From NCBI GenBank assembly GCA_028288445.1, contig JAQBNT010000243.1, forward strand, positions 1 through 41,483: a stretch of DNA of 41,483 nucleotides, in the 5' to 3' direction. Made by a program: the position numbers and the translations under genes. Positions 18,117 through 28,334 of the stretch are shown here, piece after piece. A model generated the notes under the pieces. It had not been told where the DNA came from. It ran no database searches and worked only from the letters and a program-made list of their open reading frames with translations. Origin of the DNA: Hymenobacter sp. (GTDB lineage Bacteria; Bacteroidota; Bacteroidia; Cytophagales; Hymenobacteraceae). Positions within the stretch are counted from its first letter, which is position 1. Every line of letters begins with the position of its first letter.

Positions 18117-21100
18117 ATGAAAACATTTACCCTTTTGCGCAGGGCTGCGCCCACCAGTAAGTATTGTCCCGCCCGGCCTGGCCGCTGGCTGGCCAGCCTG
18201 CTTTTGGTGCTGGCCAGTCCGGCCGCCTTCGCCCAGCTGAGCGGCGCGTATACCATCAACAGCGCGCAGCCCACGGGCGGCACCAACTACATCAGTTTCA
18301 CGGCGGCGGCCACGGCCCTGACGACCAGCGGCGTGAGCGGCCCGGTGACCTTCGCGGTCAGCGGCGGGCCCTACACCGAGCAAATCAACCTGGCACCAAT
18401 CACGGGAACCAGTGCGACCAACCGGGTGACGTTCAACGGGGGCGGGCGCACCATCCAGTTTGGGTCGGGCGCTACCGCGCAGCGGGCCGTCATCACCCTG
18501 AGCGGGGCCGACTACGTGACCCTGAACAACCTGGTGGTAGACCCCACGGTGGGCACCAGCAGCACTTCAACCTACGGCTGGGGCATTCAGCTGGTGAACA
18601 GCTCGGACTACGCCGTTATCAGCAATTGCACGGTGATGTGCAGCGTCATTTCGACCAGTGCCAACCACGCGGGCATCGTGTCCAGCGCTTCGACCACGAG
18701 CGCCACCGGCACGGGCACCACCGCCAGCCGCAACCTGACCATTACGGGCAACACCATCATCGGCGGCTACTACGGCATCTCGGTGATTGGGTCGGGGGCG
18801 GCGGCCACGCCCACGCCGGGCACGGTTATCAGCAACAACACGGTGCAGGAAAGCTACCTCTACGGCATTTACACCACCTATCTGGGCGGGGCCCAGATTA
18901 TTGGCAACGACGTGGCCCGGCCCACGCGCAGCATCGTAAGCTCGCTGTTTGGCATCTCGCTGGGAGCGGGTGTGAGCGGAGCCGCCGTGGAAAAGAACCG
19001 CGTCCACCAGGCGTTCACGGCCGTGCCGGCGTCTTCTAACAGCGCCTATGGTATTTATGTGAACACGGGCACGGCCGCCACGGCCACCACGCCCAACGAC
19101 GTGGTGAACAACGCGGTGTATGACCTGGGCGGTACCGGCTCGGTGTACGGCCTCTACAACGGTACGTCGCGCTATGCGCGCTACTACCACAATACGGTGG
19201 ACCTCACCAACCAGGCCAACACGGGCAGCGGCGATGCCACCGGCTTCTACCAGGCTACCGGCCTGGGCGTGGAGTTTCGGAACAATGTGCTGAACATCGG
19301 CCGCTCGGGCACTGGCGTGAACTACGCGGTGTACCTGTCCGCAAGCACGGGCACCACCGTTTCCAACAACAACGACCTGGCGGGGACCGGCAATTTCGTG
19401 ACCGGCTTTTACAACGGCACGGCCTACCCCACGCTGGCCAGCTGGCGCACCGCCAACAGTGCGGCCTATGACCAAGCCAGCACCGGGGCCGCGCCGCAGT
19501 TTGTGGGCCCGGCTACCGGCAACCTCCAGCCCACCGCCAACCCGCTCAACAACACGGCCGCCCCGCTGACGCGGGTGACCGACGACATCACGGGAGCCGT
19601 GCGCGGCCCCGCGCCCGACATGGGGGCCTACGAGTTTGCCCCGGTGGCCAACGACGTGGCCCTGGTCAGCATCGACTCGCCGGCCGTGCCGGTGGGTGCC
19701 GGCGTGACGCCCATGACGCTGACCGTGCGCAACAACGGCTCGGCACCCCTGACATCGGTGCGGCTGGAATACGTGCTCAACGGCGGCCCGGCCGTGGGCC
19801 AGACCTTCGCGCTGGCGGGTGCCGGGCTGGCCCCCGCGGCCTCGCAGGCGCTCACGTTCACGGTGCCGGCCACGCTGGTTGCCGGCACGAACACCCTGCT
19901 GATAACCGGCAGCCTGCCCAACGGCCAGCCCGACGGCCTGGCCAGCAACAACACCCTGAGCTTGTCGCTGTACACCTCCATCGGCGGGGCCTACACCATT
20001 AATAGTGCGCAGCCCACGGGGGGCACCAACTTCACCAGCTTCACGGCGGCGGTGGCCGCGCTGATGGCCGGCGGCGTGAGCGCCCCGGTAACCTTCGCGG
20101 TGAGCGGCGGGCCCTACACCGAGCAAATCAGCATTGGCCAGTTCATCGGGGCCAGCGCGGCCCGGCGGGTTACGTTCAACGGCAACGGGCGCACCATTCA
20201 GTTCGGCTCGAACAACTCGAACCGAAGCGCGGTGATTACCCTGAACGGGGCCGATTTTGTAACCATCGACAACTTAGTGGTGGACGCCACGGTGGGTGGC
20301 ACCTCTACGGCGGCCTACGGCTGGGGGGTGCAGCTGCTGAACAACGCCGATGACAACGTCATCAACAACTGCGTGGTGACGACCAATATTCAGCAATCCA
20401 GCGTGTTTTTCGCGGGCATCGTGTCCAGTGCCGATGCGGGCAACATCAACGCCTATGGCGCGCTGGCCTCGCAGCGCCTCACCCTGACCAATAACCAGAT
20501 AACGGGCGGCTACTTTGGCATTTCGGTGTTTGGCTCCGATGCCACGGCTACCTCGGGCATGGTCATTAGCAACAACACCGTGCGGGACTTCTACAGCTAC
20601 GGCATTTTTGTGGGCTACCTGAGCGGGGCCCAGCTTATCGGCAACGACATTTCCCGGCCCACGCGGCCGGTGCCCAGCTACTGCCACGGCATTCACCTCG
20701 ATGCGGGGATGCGCGGCACGGCGGTGGAGAAAAACCGCATCCACCAGACGTTTGGCGGCGCGCCCACGTCATCCCAGGATTCCTACGGCATCTACGTGAA
20801 CACGGGCGCCGACGCCCCGGCCACCAGCCCCAACGACTTCGTGAACAACCTGGTGTATGACCTGAACGGCACCGGCTCGGTGTACGGCTTCTACAGCGAC
20901 GCTTCGGACAACGCCCGTTTCTACCACAATACCATCAACCTCGACAATCAGGCCAACACCAACGCCAGCCAGGCCTACGGCTTTTACCAGACCACGGGCA
21001 CGGGCGTGGAGTTTCGGAACAACATCGTGCACGTAACCCGCTCGGGCACTGCCCCCAACTATGGGGTGTACCTGGAGTCGGCCACCGGCACCACCGTTTC

Positions 21101-24100
21101 CAACAATAACAACCTGACGGGGGGCGGCAACAGCTTCCAGACCGGCTTTTACAACGGCGTGGCTTACCCCACGCTGGCCAGCTGGCAAGCGGCCAACAGC
21201 GGCACCTACGACCAGAACAGCTCGGCCGTCGCGCCGCAGTTTGTGAGCGTGACTACCGGCAACCTGCAGCCCAGCGTGGCTACTCTCAACAACACGGCCG
21301 CCCCGCTGGCGCGGGTGACCGACGACATCACCGGGGCCGTGCGCGGCGCGGCGCCCGACATGGGCGCCTACGAGTTTGCACCGGTGGCCAACGACGTGGC
21401 CCTGGTCAGCATCGACTCGCCGGCCGCACCGGTTACGGCCGGGTCGCACCCCGTCACCGTCACCATTCGCAACAACGGCGGGGGGCTGCTGACCACCGTG
21501 CGGCTGCAATACGTGCTGAATGGCGGCACGGCCGTGGGGCAAACCTTCACGCTGAGCCCGGGGCTGGCGTCGGGCGCGACCACCGCGTTGTCGTTCACCA
21601 CGCCGGGCGTTATCGTGGCCGGGGCCAACACCCTGACGGTGACCGGCAGCCTGCCCAACGGCCAGCCCGACGCCGACGCCACCAACAACACCCTGACCAC
21701 GACGGTAGCGCCGGCCCTGTCCGGCACCTACACCATCAACCAGCTGCTGCCCACGGGCGGCACCAACTTCATCAGCTTCACGGCGGCGGCCACGGCCCTG
21801 AACGCGGCCGGCATCATCGGGGCAGTGCGCTTCAACGTGCTGAGCGGCCCCTACGTCGAGCAGTTTTCGCTGGGCCTGATTCCGGGTGTGAGCGCCACCG
21901 ACACGGTGGTGGTGGACGGCGGCACCGCCAAGCAAACGCTGCGCTACACCGGCACGGCGGCCCAGCCGGCGGCGGTGCTGCTGAATGGCACCGATTTCGT
22001 GACGCTCAACAACCTCACCATCGACGCATCGGCGGGCACAACCTACGGTCTGGGCGTGCACCTGGTGGGGCAGGCCAACAACAACCGCGTGAGCAACTGC
22101 GTGATTACGGCCTCGACCAGCCTGACCAGTTCCTTCATCAATGCCAGCATTGTGGCGAGCGGGGCCGTGACGGTGAGCAACGCGGCCGGCGACGCCAATA
22201 ATCTGCGCATCGAAAACAACGTCCTCACCCAGGGCCACTACGGCATCATCCTCAAGGGCCTGGGCATTGCCAGCCGGTCCACGGGCCTGCGCGTGACGGG
22301 CAACACCGTCCGCGACTTTTTCGCCACGGGCATTTCGGTGGAAAACACCGCCGGGGCCCGGCTGCTGGACAACGACATTTCGCGGCCCACCCGCGCCACC
22401 GTGAGCAGCTTCACCGGCATTCTGCTGGGGGGCAACGCGGGCCTGGCCGTGGAAAACAACCGCATTCACGACGACTTCACTGCCAACCGCACCAGCACGG
22501 CCGGCACCTTCGGCATCTATTCGAGCGACAACAACGGCACGGCCGGCAACGAGAACGACGTGGTGAACAACGTCCTCTACAACTTCACCGGGGCCGGCGA
22601 CCAATACGCCATCTTCAATGCCAGCTCCAGCTACATGCGCTACTACCACAACACCGTTTCGATGGACAACCCCTTGTTCACCGGCCCGGAGCAGTGCTAC
22701 GGCTTCTACCAGACCGCGACGGCCACCAACATTGAGTTTCGCAACAACCTGGTGAGCGTGACCCGGCCCGGCTCGGGCGTGCGCTACGCCGTGTTCCTGG
22801 AAAACACGGCTTCGGGCGTGGTTTCCAACCACAACGACCTGTACCTCGGCACGGGCACCAACTACTACACCGGCCACTACGGCACGCTCGATTTCCTGAC
22901 CCTGGCCAACTGGCGCACGGCCAACGGCGGGGCATTTGACCAGAACAGCCTCCAGGTAGCCCCCTTGTTCGCGGCCCCCGCCACCGCCAACTTCCTGCCC
23001 GCCGAGGGCCAGCTGAACGGGACCGGCAACCCGGCGACGCTGGCGCGCGTGCCCCGCGACATTACGGGCCTGCCCCGGACCAGCCCGCCCGACCCCGGTG
23101 CCTACGAGCTGACCCTGGTGCCCAACGACGTGGCCGTGCTGAGCATCGACGCGCCGGCCGTGACGGGCGTACTCGGCAGCAACCCGGTGGTGGTCACCAT
23201 CCGCAACAACGGCTCCAGTGTGCTCTCGTCGGTGGTGCTGAGCTACGTGCTGAACACCGGCACGCCCGTCGCGCAAACCTTTACCGGGCTGAACCTGGCC
23301 CTGGGGGCCAGCCGGCAGCTCACGTTCAGCACCGGCCTGGTGGTGGCCATAAGCGGCACCCTGACCCTGACGGTGACCGGCAGCCTGCCCAACGGCCTGC
23401 CCGACGGCAACGCCGTGAACAACAGCCAAACCATCACCTTCTTCCAGCCCACGTTGCCCAACGACGAGCCCTGCGGTGCCGTGGCCCTGGGCACCAGCCC
23501 CACCACGGGCTCCAACGTAGGCGCAACCACCAGCGTGCAGAACGGCATCAACACGCCGGCCTGCTCCGGGGGGGCGCTGCCCAATGACGTGTGGTTCGCC
23601 TTCACGCCGAGCGGCACGAGCACGACCATCACGCTGACGGGCACCCCGGCGGGCGCGGTGCGCGTGTTCAGCAGCCCGGGCTGCTCGGCCGGGCCGTTCA
23701 CCCAGGTGTTCTGCCAGGGCAGCGGTATTGCCAACACGGCCCTGGGCAGTGTGCTGGTGCCGGGCCTCACGGCGGGCACGCGCTACTACGTGGCCGTGAG
23801 CGGCCACGGCAGCGGCGATGCCACCGGTAGCTTCACCATCGCGGCCACCGCCTTGCTGGGCACCAAAGCCCCGGCCAACCCCAGCGCCCTGCTGGTGTAC
23901 CCTAACCCGAGCAACACCGGCCAGCTGACCCTGAGCCTGACCGGGGTGCGCGGTGCGGGCACGGTCGAGCTGCTGAACGTGCTGGGCCAGGCGGTGCTCC
24001 GCCAGCCGCTGGCTACGGCCACCGAGCAGCCGCTTTCGACCCGTGGCCTGGCCGCCGGCCTCTACACCCTGCGCGTGCAGGCCGGGGGCGAGGTGCTCAC

Positions 24101-24122
24101 CCGCAAAGTGGTGCTGCAATAA
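18117..24122 (+). CDS. giant modular beta-helix surface protein with T9SS sorting domain (three modules)
   Basis: The protein has 2001 residues and a signal peptide of about 40 residues. Three units begin near residues 44, 624 and 1203, a period of about 580. Units 1 and 2 are one subtype (AYTINSAQPTGGTN, then TFNGGGRTIQFGS). Unit 3 is the other subtype and matches the units of the preceding gene (SATDTVVVDGGTAKQTLRYT). Each has a parallel beta-helix region and a CARDB-like domain (NDVALVSIDSP twice, NDVAVLSIDAP once). A PPC-like domain starts near 1782 and a T9SS sorting domain near 1925 (LLVYPNPSNTG). Surface display is predicted. The molecule is a mosaic of two module types, which points to recombination with its neighbour. 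No enzymatic motif was recognised. Confidence 0.85.
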   Translation: MKTFTLLRRAAPTSKYCPARPGRWLASLLLVLASPAAFAQLSGAYTINSAQPTGGTNYISFTAAATALTTSGVSGPVTFAVSGGPYTEQINLAPITGTSATNRVTFNGGGRTIQFGSGATAQRAVITLSGADYVTLNNLVVDPTVGTSSTSTYGWGIQLVNSSDYAVISNCTVMCSVISTSANHAGIVSSASTTSATGTGTTASRNLTITGNTIIGGYYGISVIGSGAAATPTPGTVISNNTVQESYLYGIYTTYLGGAQIIGNDVARPTRSIVSSLFGISLGAGVSGAAVEKNRVHQAFTAVPASSNSAYGIYVNTGTAATATTPNDVVNNAVYDLGGTGSVYGLYNGTSRYARYYHNTVDLTNQANTGSGDATGFYQATGLGVEFRNNVLNIGRSGTGVNYAVYLSASTGTTVSNNNDLAGTGNFVTGFYNGTAYPTLASWRTANSAAYDQASTGAAPQFVGPATGNLQPTANPLNNTAAPLTRVTDDITGAVRGPAPDMGAYEFAPVANDVALVSIDSPAVPVGAGVTPMTLTVRNNGSAPLTSVRLEYVLNGGPAVGQTFALAGAGLAPAASQALTFTVPATLVAGTNTLLITGSLPNGQPDGLASNNTLSLSLYTSIGGAYTINSAQPTGGTNFTSFTAAVAALMAGGVSAPVTFAVSGGPYTEQISIGQFIGASAARRVTFNGNGRTIQFGSNNSNRSAVITLNGADFVTIDNLVVDATVGGTSTAAYGWGVQLLNNADDNVINNCVVTTNIQQSSVFFAGIVSSADAGNINAYGALASQRLTLTNNQITGGYFGISVFGSDATATSGMVISNNTVRDFYSYGIFVGYLSGAQLIGNDISRPTRPVPSYCHGIHLDAGMRGTAVEKNRIHQTFGGAPTSSQDSYGIYVNTGADAPATSPNDFVNNLVYDLNGTGSVYGFYSDASDNARFYHNTINLDNQANTNASQAYGFYQTTGTGVEFRNNIVHVTRSGTAPNYGVYLESATGTTVSNNNNLTGGGNSFQTGFYNGVAYPTLASWQAANSGTYDQNSSAVAPQFVSVTTGNLQPSVATLNNTAAPLARVTDDITGAVRGAAPDMGAYEFAPVANDVALVSIDSPAAPVTAGSHPVTVTIRNNGGGLLTTVRLQYVLNGGTAVGQTFTLSPGLASGATTALSFTTPGVIVAGANTLTVTGSLPNGQPDADATNNTLTTTVAPALSGTYTINQLLPTGGTNFISFTAAATALNAAGIIGAVRFNVLSGPYVEQFSLGLIPGVSATDTVVVDGGTAKQTLRYTGTAAQPAAVLLNGTDFVTLNNLTIDASAGTTYGLGVHLVGQANNNRVSNCVITASTSLTSSFINASIVASGAVTVSNAAGDANNLRIENNVLTQGHYGIILKGLGIASRSTGLRVTGNTVRDFFATGISVENTAGARLLDNDISRPTRATVSSFTGILLGGNAGLAVENNRIHDDFTANRTSTAGTFGIYSSDNNGTAGNENDVVNNVLYNFTGAGDQYAIFNASSSYMRYYHNTVSMDNPLFTGPEQCYGFYQTATATNIEFRNNLVSVTRPGSGVRYAVFLENTASGVVSNHNDLYLGTGTNYYTGHYGTLDFLTLANWRTANGGAFDQNSLQVAPLFAAPATANFLPAEGQLNGTGNPATLARVPRDITGLPRTSPPDPGAYELTLVPNDVAVLSIDAPAVTGVLGSNPVVVTIRNNGSSVLSSVVLSYVLNTGTPVAQTFTGLNLALGASRQLTFSTGLVVAISGTLTLTVTGSLPNGLPDGNAVNNSQTITFFQPTLPNDEPCGAVALGTSPTTGSNVGATTSVQNGINTPACSGGALPNDVWFAFTPSGTSTTITLTGTPAGAVRVFSSPGCSAGPFTQVFCQGSGIANTALGSVLVPGLTAGTRYYVAVSGHGSGDATGSFTIAATALLGTKAPANPSALLVYPNPSNTGQLTLSLTGVRGAGTVELLNVLGQAVLRQPLATATEQPLSTRGLAAGLYTLRVQAGGEVLTRKVVLQ

Positions 24123-24161
24123 CCGGTTTCACCCTTTCCGAACCGTTCTTTCAAGCACACA

Positions 24162-24195
24162 AAAAAGCCCCGGCCAATTGGCCGGGGCTTTTTTG
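24162..24195 (+). terminator. terminator of the second giant repeat protein
   Basis: A 34-bp perfect palindrome, with arms of A6 plus GCCCCGGCCAA and the complement, ends in a T-run about 40 bp after the stop. The spacer between stop and hairpin resembles that after the upstream paralogue. Confidence 0.88.
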
Positions 24196-24246
24196 TGCTT
24201 GTTGGAATAAGGAGAAGCAGACAACATGCTACAGCCCGTTATGCAG

Positions 24247-24369
24247 ACCACAAACCCGGTTGGTCATGCAGAGCGTAGCGAAGCATCTTTACCCCGATAG
24301 TAATTCCTGCGTTTGGATTGCGTTGAGCAGTAAAGATGCTTCGCTACGCTCTGCACGACGGGTTGTGGT
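24247..24369. repeat. MITE-like imperfect palindrome, copy A
   Basis: The near-perfect core arms around GCAGAGCGTAGCGAAGCATC (left) and its complement (right) extend outward less perfectly to ACCACA/TGTGGT. The centre resembles copy B at 31634-31758: GAAGCATCTTTACC, then AGTAAT, then a purine-rich turn and a matching return arm. It is non-coding, lying between a terminator and the end of a minus-strand gene. Confidence 0.8.
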
Positions 24370-24433
24370 CCGCATGACCAACCAGACTGTGGTCCGCACC
24401 ACGTTCCCGTCCGGTATTCAGCCGGCCGCGCTC

Positions 24434-24847
24434 TTACAGCGCCTCCCGCCGCGTGGCAACGGCCGTCTTATACGCATTCGTCTCCGCGATTTGGGCTTGC
24501 AGCTGGCCCAGGTACAGCTCGCGGGTGAGCAGGGTCACGGGGCCGCGCAAAGCCTGGTTCTCGTTGAGAATGGCCTGCCGGTAGTTGGCACGGCGCAGGT
24601 TTTTCTCGTTGTCTTTGCGGGACCTGGTGCCACTCGCCAGCGTGGGGATGAGGGCTTTCAGCGAGGTGATTTCGGCGTCGAGGCTGGCTAGCTCGGCCTG
24701 CTCCTCGGTGGCGCTGCCGGTCGAGTTCTCGTGGGTGTAGTCGAGGTTGCCGGCGCGGTGGTTCAGGTCGCGCAGCTTCGCCTCGGCCAACGCCAAAGCG
24801 CTGTCGCAATCGTCGCGGGTGGTCAATAAATCTACAGAGTAATCCAT
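24434..24847 (-). CDS. small predicted coiled-coil protein
   Basis: This protein of 137 residues has no signal peptide and no recognised family. Heptad-like spacing of Leu, Ile and Ala with Glu, Lys and Arg over most of its length (for example AELASLDAEITSLKALIP and LYLGQLQAQIAETNAY) predicts helical coiled coils. It lies 91 bp downstream of the XRE-regulator gene on the same strand, so the two may be co-transcribed. The regulator also has a helical C-terminus, which makes a physical partnership possible but unproven. Confidence 0.65.
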   Translation of the reverse strand: MDYSVDLLTTRDDCDSALALAEAKLRDLNHRAGNLDYTHENSTGSATEEQAELASLDAEITSLKALIPTLASGTRSRKDNEKNLRRANYRQAILNENQALRGPVTLLTRELYLGQLQAQIAETNAYKTAVATRREAL

Positions 24848-24938
24848 GGGGGTGTTGGGGGGTTAGGTGAAAAAAGGATTCAGCAGCTAAACGGCCGTTC
24901 CGCCCAAAGAATTACCGCCCCCAATGCCCCTGTCCGTA

Positions 24939-25529
24939 CTAGCCAGTGGCTTTTGCCGTCATTGCCAGCAATTCTTCCAGTGACTGCACTTCGGCCGTCA
25001 GGCCCTGCAGGCGCGCCACCTGCAAGCCCCGCGCCGTGGAGCCCGCCGGTTCCGGCGGCGTCCCGGCCGCCAGCAGGTCGAGCCAGCGCTGAATTCGTTC
25101 GGCCTCGGCCGGGACCGGAGCTTCCGCCGCCGCTGCCGGCAGCAGAGCGGCCCGCAGCTGCGCCAGCCCCCGCTGCCGGTTCGCCAGGCCCTGCGCCCGC
25201 GTTTCGTGGTTTTCCAGCTCCCAGCGCAGCTGGCCCATCAGGTGCCGGCAGCGGCGCAGGCGCTTGCGCAGGGCCGCCACCTCGGTCCCGTCACCGGCCG
25301 CCTCCACCGGCTCAGCCACCGGCGGCCCACCAACCCGCGACTCAGGCAGCAACACCCCCAGCGGGCTCAGCCGCCGCTCCGCCGCCAGCGAAAACCGGCG
25401 CTGTCCCGCCTCCACAAACGCCACCTGCTCGCGCCGCACGCCCAGGTAGCGCCCCAGCTCCTCCTGCGTCAGCCCAAAATGTGTCCGCACCGCCGCGGAA
25501 AGAGAGTTAGAAGGAAGAATGCGTGGCAT
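24939..25529 (-). CDS. XRE-type helix-turn-helix regulator with coiled-coil C-terminus
   Basis: This protein of 196 residues has a helix-turn-helix in its first 55 residues: TQEELGRYLGVRREQVAFVE spans the scaffold and recognition helices of the Cro/C1 class. Residues about 80-196 are arginine-, leucine- and glutamate-rich helices suited to dimerisation. No ligand domain was recognised. The ATG at 25529 lies eight bases from a perfect 42-bp inverted repeat, the natural candidate for an autoregulatory operator. The probable operon partner is the coiled-coil gene downstream. Confidence 0.75.
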   Translation of the reverse strand: MPRILPSNSLSAAVRTHFGLTQEELGRYLGVRREQVAFVEAGQRRFSLAAERRLSPLGVLLPESRVGGPPVAEPVEAAGDGTEVAALRKRLRRCRHLMGQLRWELENHETRAQGLANRQRGLAQLRAALLPAAAAEAPVPAEAERIQRWLDLLAAGTPPEPAGSTARGLQVARLQGLTAEVQSLEELLAMTAKATG

Positions 25530-25536
25530 GAGGTTG

Positions 25537-25625
25537 AAAATTTGTTACATTGTTTTAAAAAACCAAACTGATGTAACAACCGATGTTACATCAGTTTGGT
25601 TTTTTAAAACAATGTAACAAATTTT
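25537..25625. promoter_or_regulatory. perfect 42-bp inverted repeat upstream of the XRE regulator
   Basis: The arms 25537-25578 and 25584-25625 are exact reverse complements around the five-base loop ACCGA. Each arm holds two copies of the octamer TGTTACAT in opposite orientation, giving four sites (25543-25550, 25571-25578, 25584-25591 and the mirror site at 25612-25619). The element is AT-rich and non-coding. It may be a multi-site operator; if transcribed, it would also form a long hairpin just before the start codon. Confidence 0.85.
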
Positions 25626-25637
25626 GCTGAAGGAGCA

Positions 25638-25677
25638 ATAAGAAGCCCCGGCTGCGTGGGCGGCCGGGGCTTCTTAT
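25638..25677. terminator. terminator-like hairpin, orientation unclear
   Basis: Fifteen-bp arms (ATAAGAAGCCCCGGC and its complement) flank a ten-base loop. No gene clearly ends here on either strand, so this may insulate the XRE promoter or be left from a lost gene. Confidence 0.55.
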
Positions 25678-25678
25678 G

Positions 25679-26070
25679 TGAACAAGAGGCTGAGCGTAAG
25701 AAATGGAAAGACGATGGATGGCATCTGGCATCGCACGCGCCGCCGCTATCCTGACGATGATGGCTAAGCCGATGATTTTTGACAAGTATGCCTGTGATAA
25801 AGCAGCTAAAAAACGGCCCGGAAAACCTGCGTTTCCGGGCCGTTTGGGTATTCTAAAAATGCTGCGGAATACGTTCGTTTGTTGGAGGGCGAGGGTTCAC
25901 GAGACTCATCCCAATTCAGTGTTTCGTGAACTTTGATTAGTGAACGGGTTTCTTGAACTCTATCTATGACGCAAGACTATTTGCGCACCGCTGCGAGCGA
26001 GACTAAGGAGTAGTTCAGGCAAAGGGGGATTTATTCGGCCCAGTCTTAGCCGTGCTCTGATGCCTAAGGT
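25679..26070. other. gene-poor stretch between the XRE regulator and the redox cluster
   Basis: I see no convincing gene here; short frames on both strands look like chance. It holds a terminator-like inverted repeat at 25811-25845 (arms AAACGGCCCGGAAA, loop seven bases) and a dyad GTTCACGA/TCGTGAAC at 25895-25902 and 25924-25931. A small lost gene is possible. Confidence 0.4.
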
Positions 26071-26078
26071 TGCCCCGT

Positions 26079-26143
26079 GTTTGATTTGTGCACAAAGTGG
26101 TTTGATAGGTGTTATGAGGCCTTGTGGCAGCGGGGGACCTTTG
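26079..26143 (+). promoter_or_regulatory. AraC-type box and promoter of the SDR gene
   Basis: Two direct repeats of GTTTGAT start exactly 21 bp apart (26079 and 26100), the two-turn spacing typical of AraC-family sites. Between them lies the palindrome TTTGTGCACAAA (26085-26096). A -7-like GACCTTTG sits at 26136-26143. The same arrangement occurs upstream of the old-yellow-enzyme gene with no change in spacing. An AraC regulator gene lies between the two targets. Confidence 0.7.
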
Positions 26144-26187
26144 TGTTGCTTCTCGATTAGCAGCAACCACCTTCACCAACCCGTACC

Positions 26188-27042
26188 ATGGCACACAAAC
26201 AAGTTTGGTTCATCACTGGCGCCGGCAGGGGCTTGGGCCTTTACATCGCCCAGGCCGCACTGGCGGCCGGTCATGCCGTCGTGGCCACCGGCCGCAACCC
26301 CGACAAAGTCACCCAGGCCCTTGGCCTTGCGGAAGCCCTGTTGGTGGTAAAGTTGGACATCACCAATCCAGCCGATGCACAAGCGGCCGTGCAGGCCACG
26401 GTGAACCGGTTCGGTCGCCTCGATGTGCTGGTCAACAACGCCGCCAACTTTTACGCCGGCTTCTTCGAGGAACTGAGCCCCGAGCAGATGAACCAGCAGT
26501 TGGCCACCAGCCTGCTCGGCCCCATGAACGTGACCCGGGCCGTGCTGCCCATCCTGCGCCGGCAGCGGACTGGCCAGGTCATCACCATCTCGTCCACGGC
26601 GGGCTTGGTCGGCTTTGAGTTCGGTGCGGCCTACGCCGCCTCCAAGTTTGGCCTTGAAGGTTGGATGCAGTCGCTGCAGGCCGAAGTTGCACCGTTTGGC
26701 ATCGAGACCCTCGTTGTCAACCCGGGCTTTTTCCGCACCGAGCTGCTGACGGAAGAATCCACCAATTTCGCCGACCACCCCATCACCGACTACGACGAGC
26801 GCCGCGAGGTCCAGGTGCAGTTCTGGAAAGGCTACAACGGCCAGCAGTCCGGCGACCCCGCCAAGCTGGCGCAGGCGCTGCTCACTATTTCCGGCCAGTC
26901 GCCGCTGCCCCACCGCTTCATCGCTGGGGCCGATGCCGTCGCCACCGCCGAGCAGGTGGCCGCCGCGCTTCAGCAGCAAACCGCAGCGTACCGGGAATTG
27001 TCGTCCTCGCTGGCATTCGACGAGGCCAGTCCCACCGCCTAA
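26188..27042 (+). CDS. SDR family NAD(P)-dependent oxidoreductase
   Basis: This protein of 284 residues is a classical short-chain dehydrogenase/reductase. It shows the Rossmann motif TGAGRGLG at 10-17, NNAA at 83-86, a serine pair at 135-136 and the catalytic YAASK at 149-153. The substrate cannot be read from the sequence. No signal peptide is seen, so it acts in the cytoplasm. It is the first gene after an AraC-type box and lies 15 bp before the aldo/keto reductase, so the two form an operon, probably with the AraC regulator about 100 bp further on. The set suggests an inducible response to reactive carbonyl or electrophilic compounds, which is inference. Confidence 0.9.
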   Translation: MAHKQVWFITGAGRGLGLYIAQAALAAGHAVVATGRNPDKVTQALGLAEALLVVKLDITNPADAQAAVQATVNRFGRLDVLVNNAANFYAGFFEELSPEQMNQQLATSLLGPMNVTRAVLPILRRQRTGQVITISSTAGLVGFEFGAAYAASKFGLEGWMQSLQAEVAPFGIETLVVNPGFFRTELLTEESTNFADHPITDYDERREVQVQFWKGYNGQQSGDPAKLAQALLTISGQSPLPHRFIAGADAVATAEQVAAALQQQTAAYRELSSSLAFDEASPTA

Positions 27043-28233
<1,191 letters not shown>

Positions 28234-28334
28234 GCGCACCGCCACCCGCCGTTGGGCGGCCGACGTGCCCACGCCTCCGTATCATTCGCCAAACCCTGGC
28301 CCGTGGTTCGGGTTCGTATCCACCGCTTCAACCA

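Noticed and set aside
20769..24119. Long minus-strand open frame opposite the second giant protein
   Set aside because: Same low-complexity antisense composition, with no signal, motif or promoter; the plus-strand gene explains the DNA.
25591..25785. Short minus-strand frame reaching into the 42-bp inverted repeat
   Set aside because: Its C-terminal part is simply the translated palindrome, and a mirror frame exists on the other strand.
25703..25936. Short plus-strand frame as a possible small gene
   Set aside because: It runs through a terminator-like inverted repeat and shows no convincing protein features.
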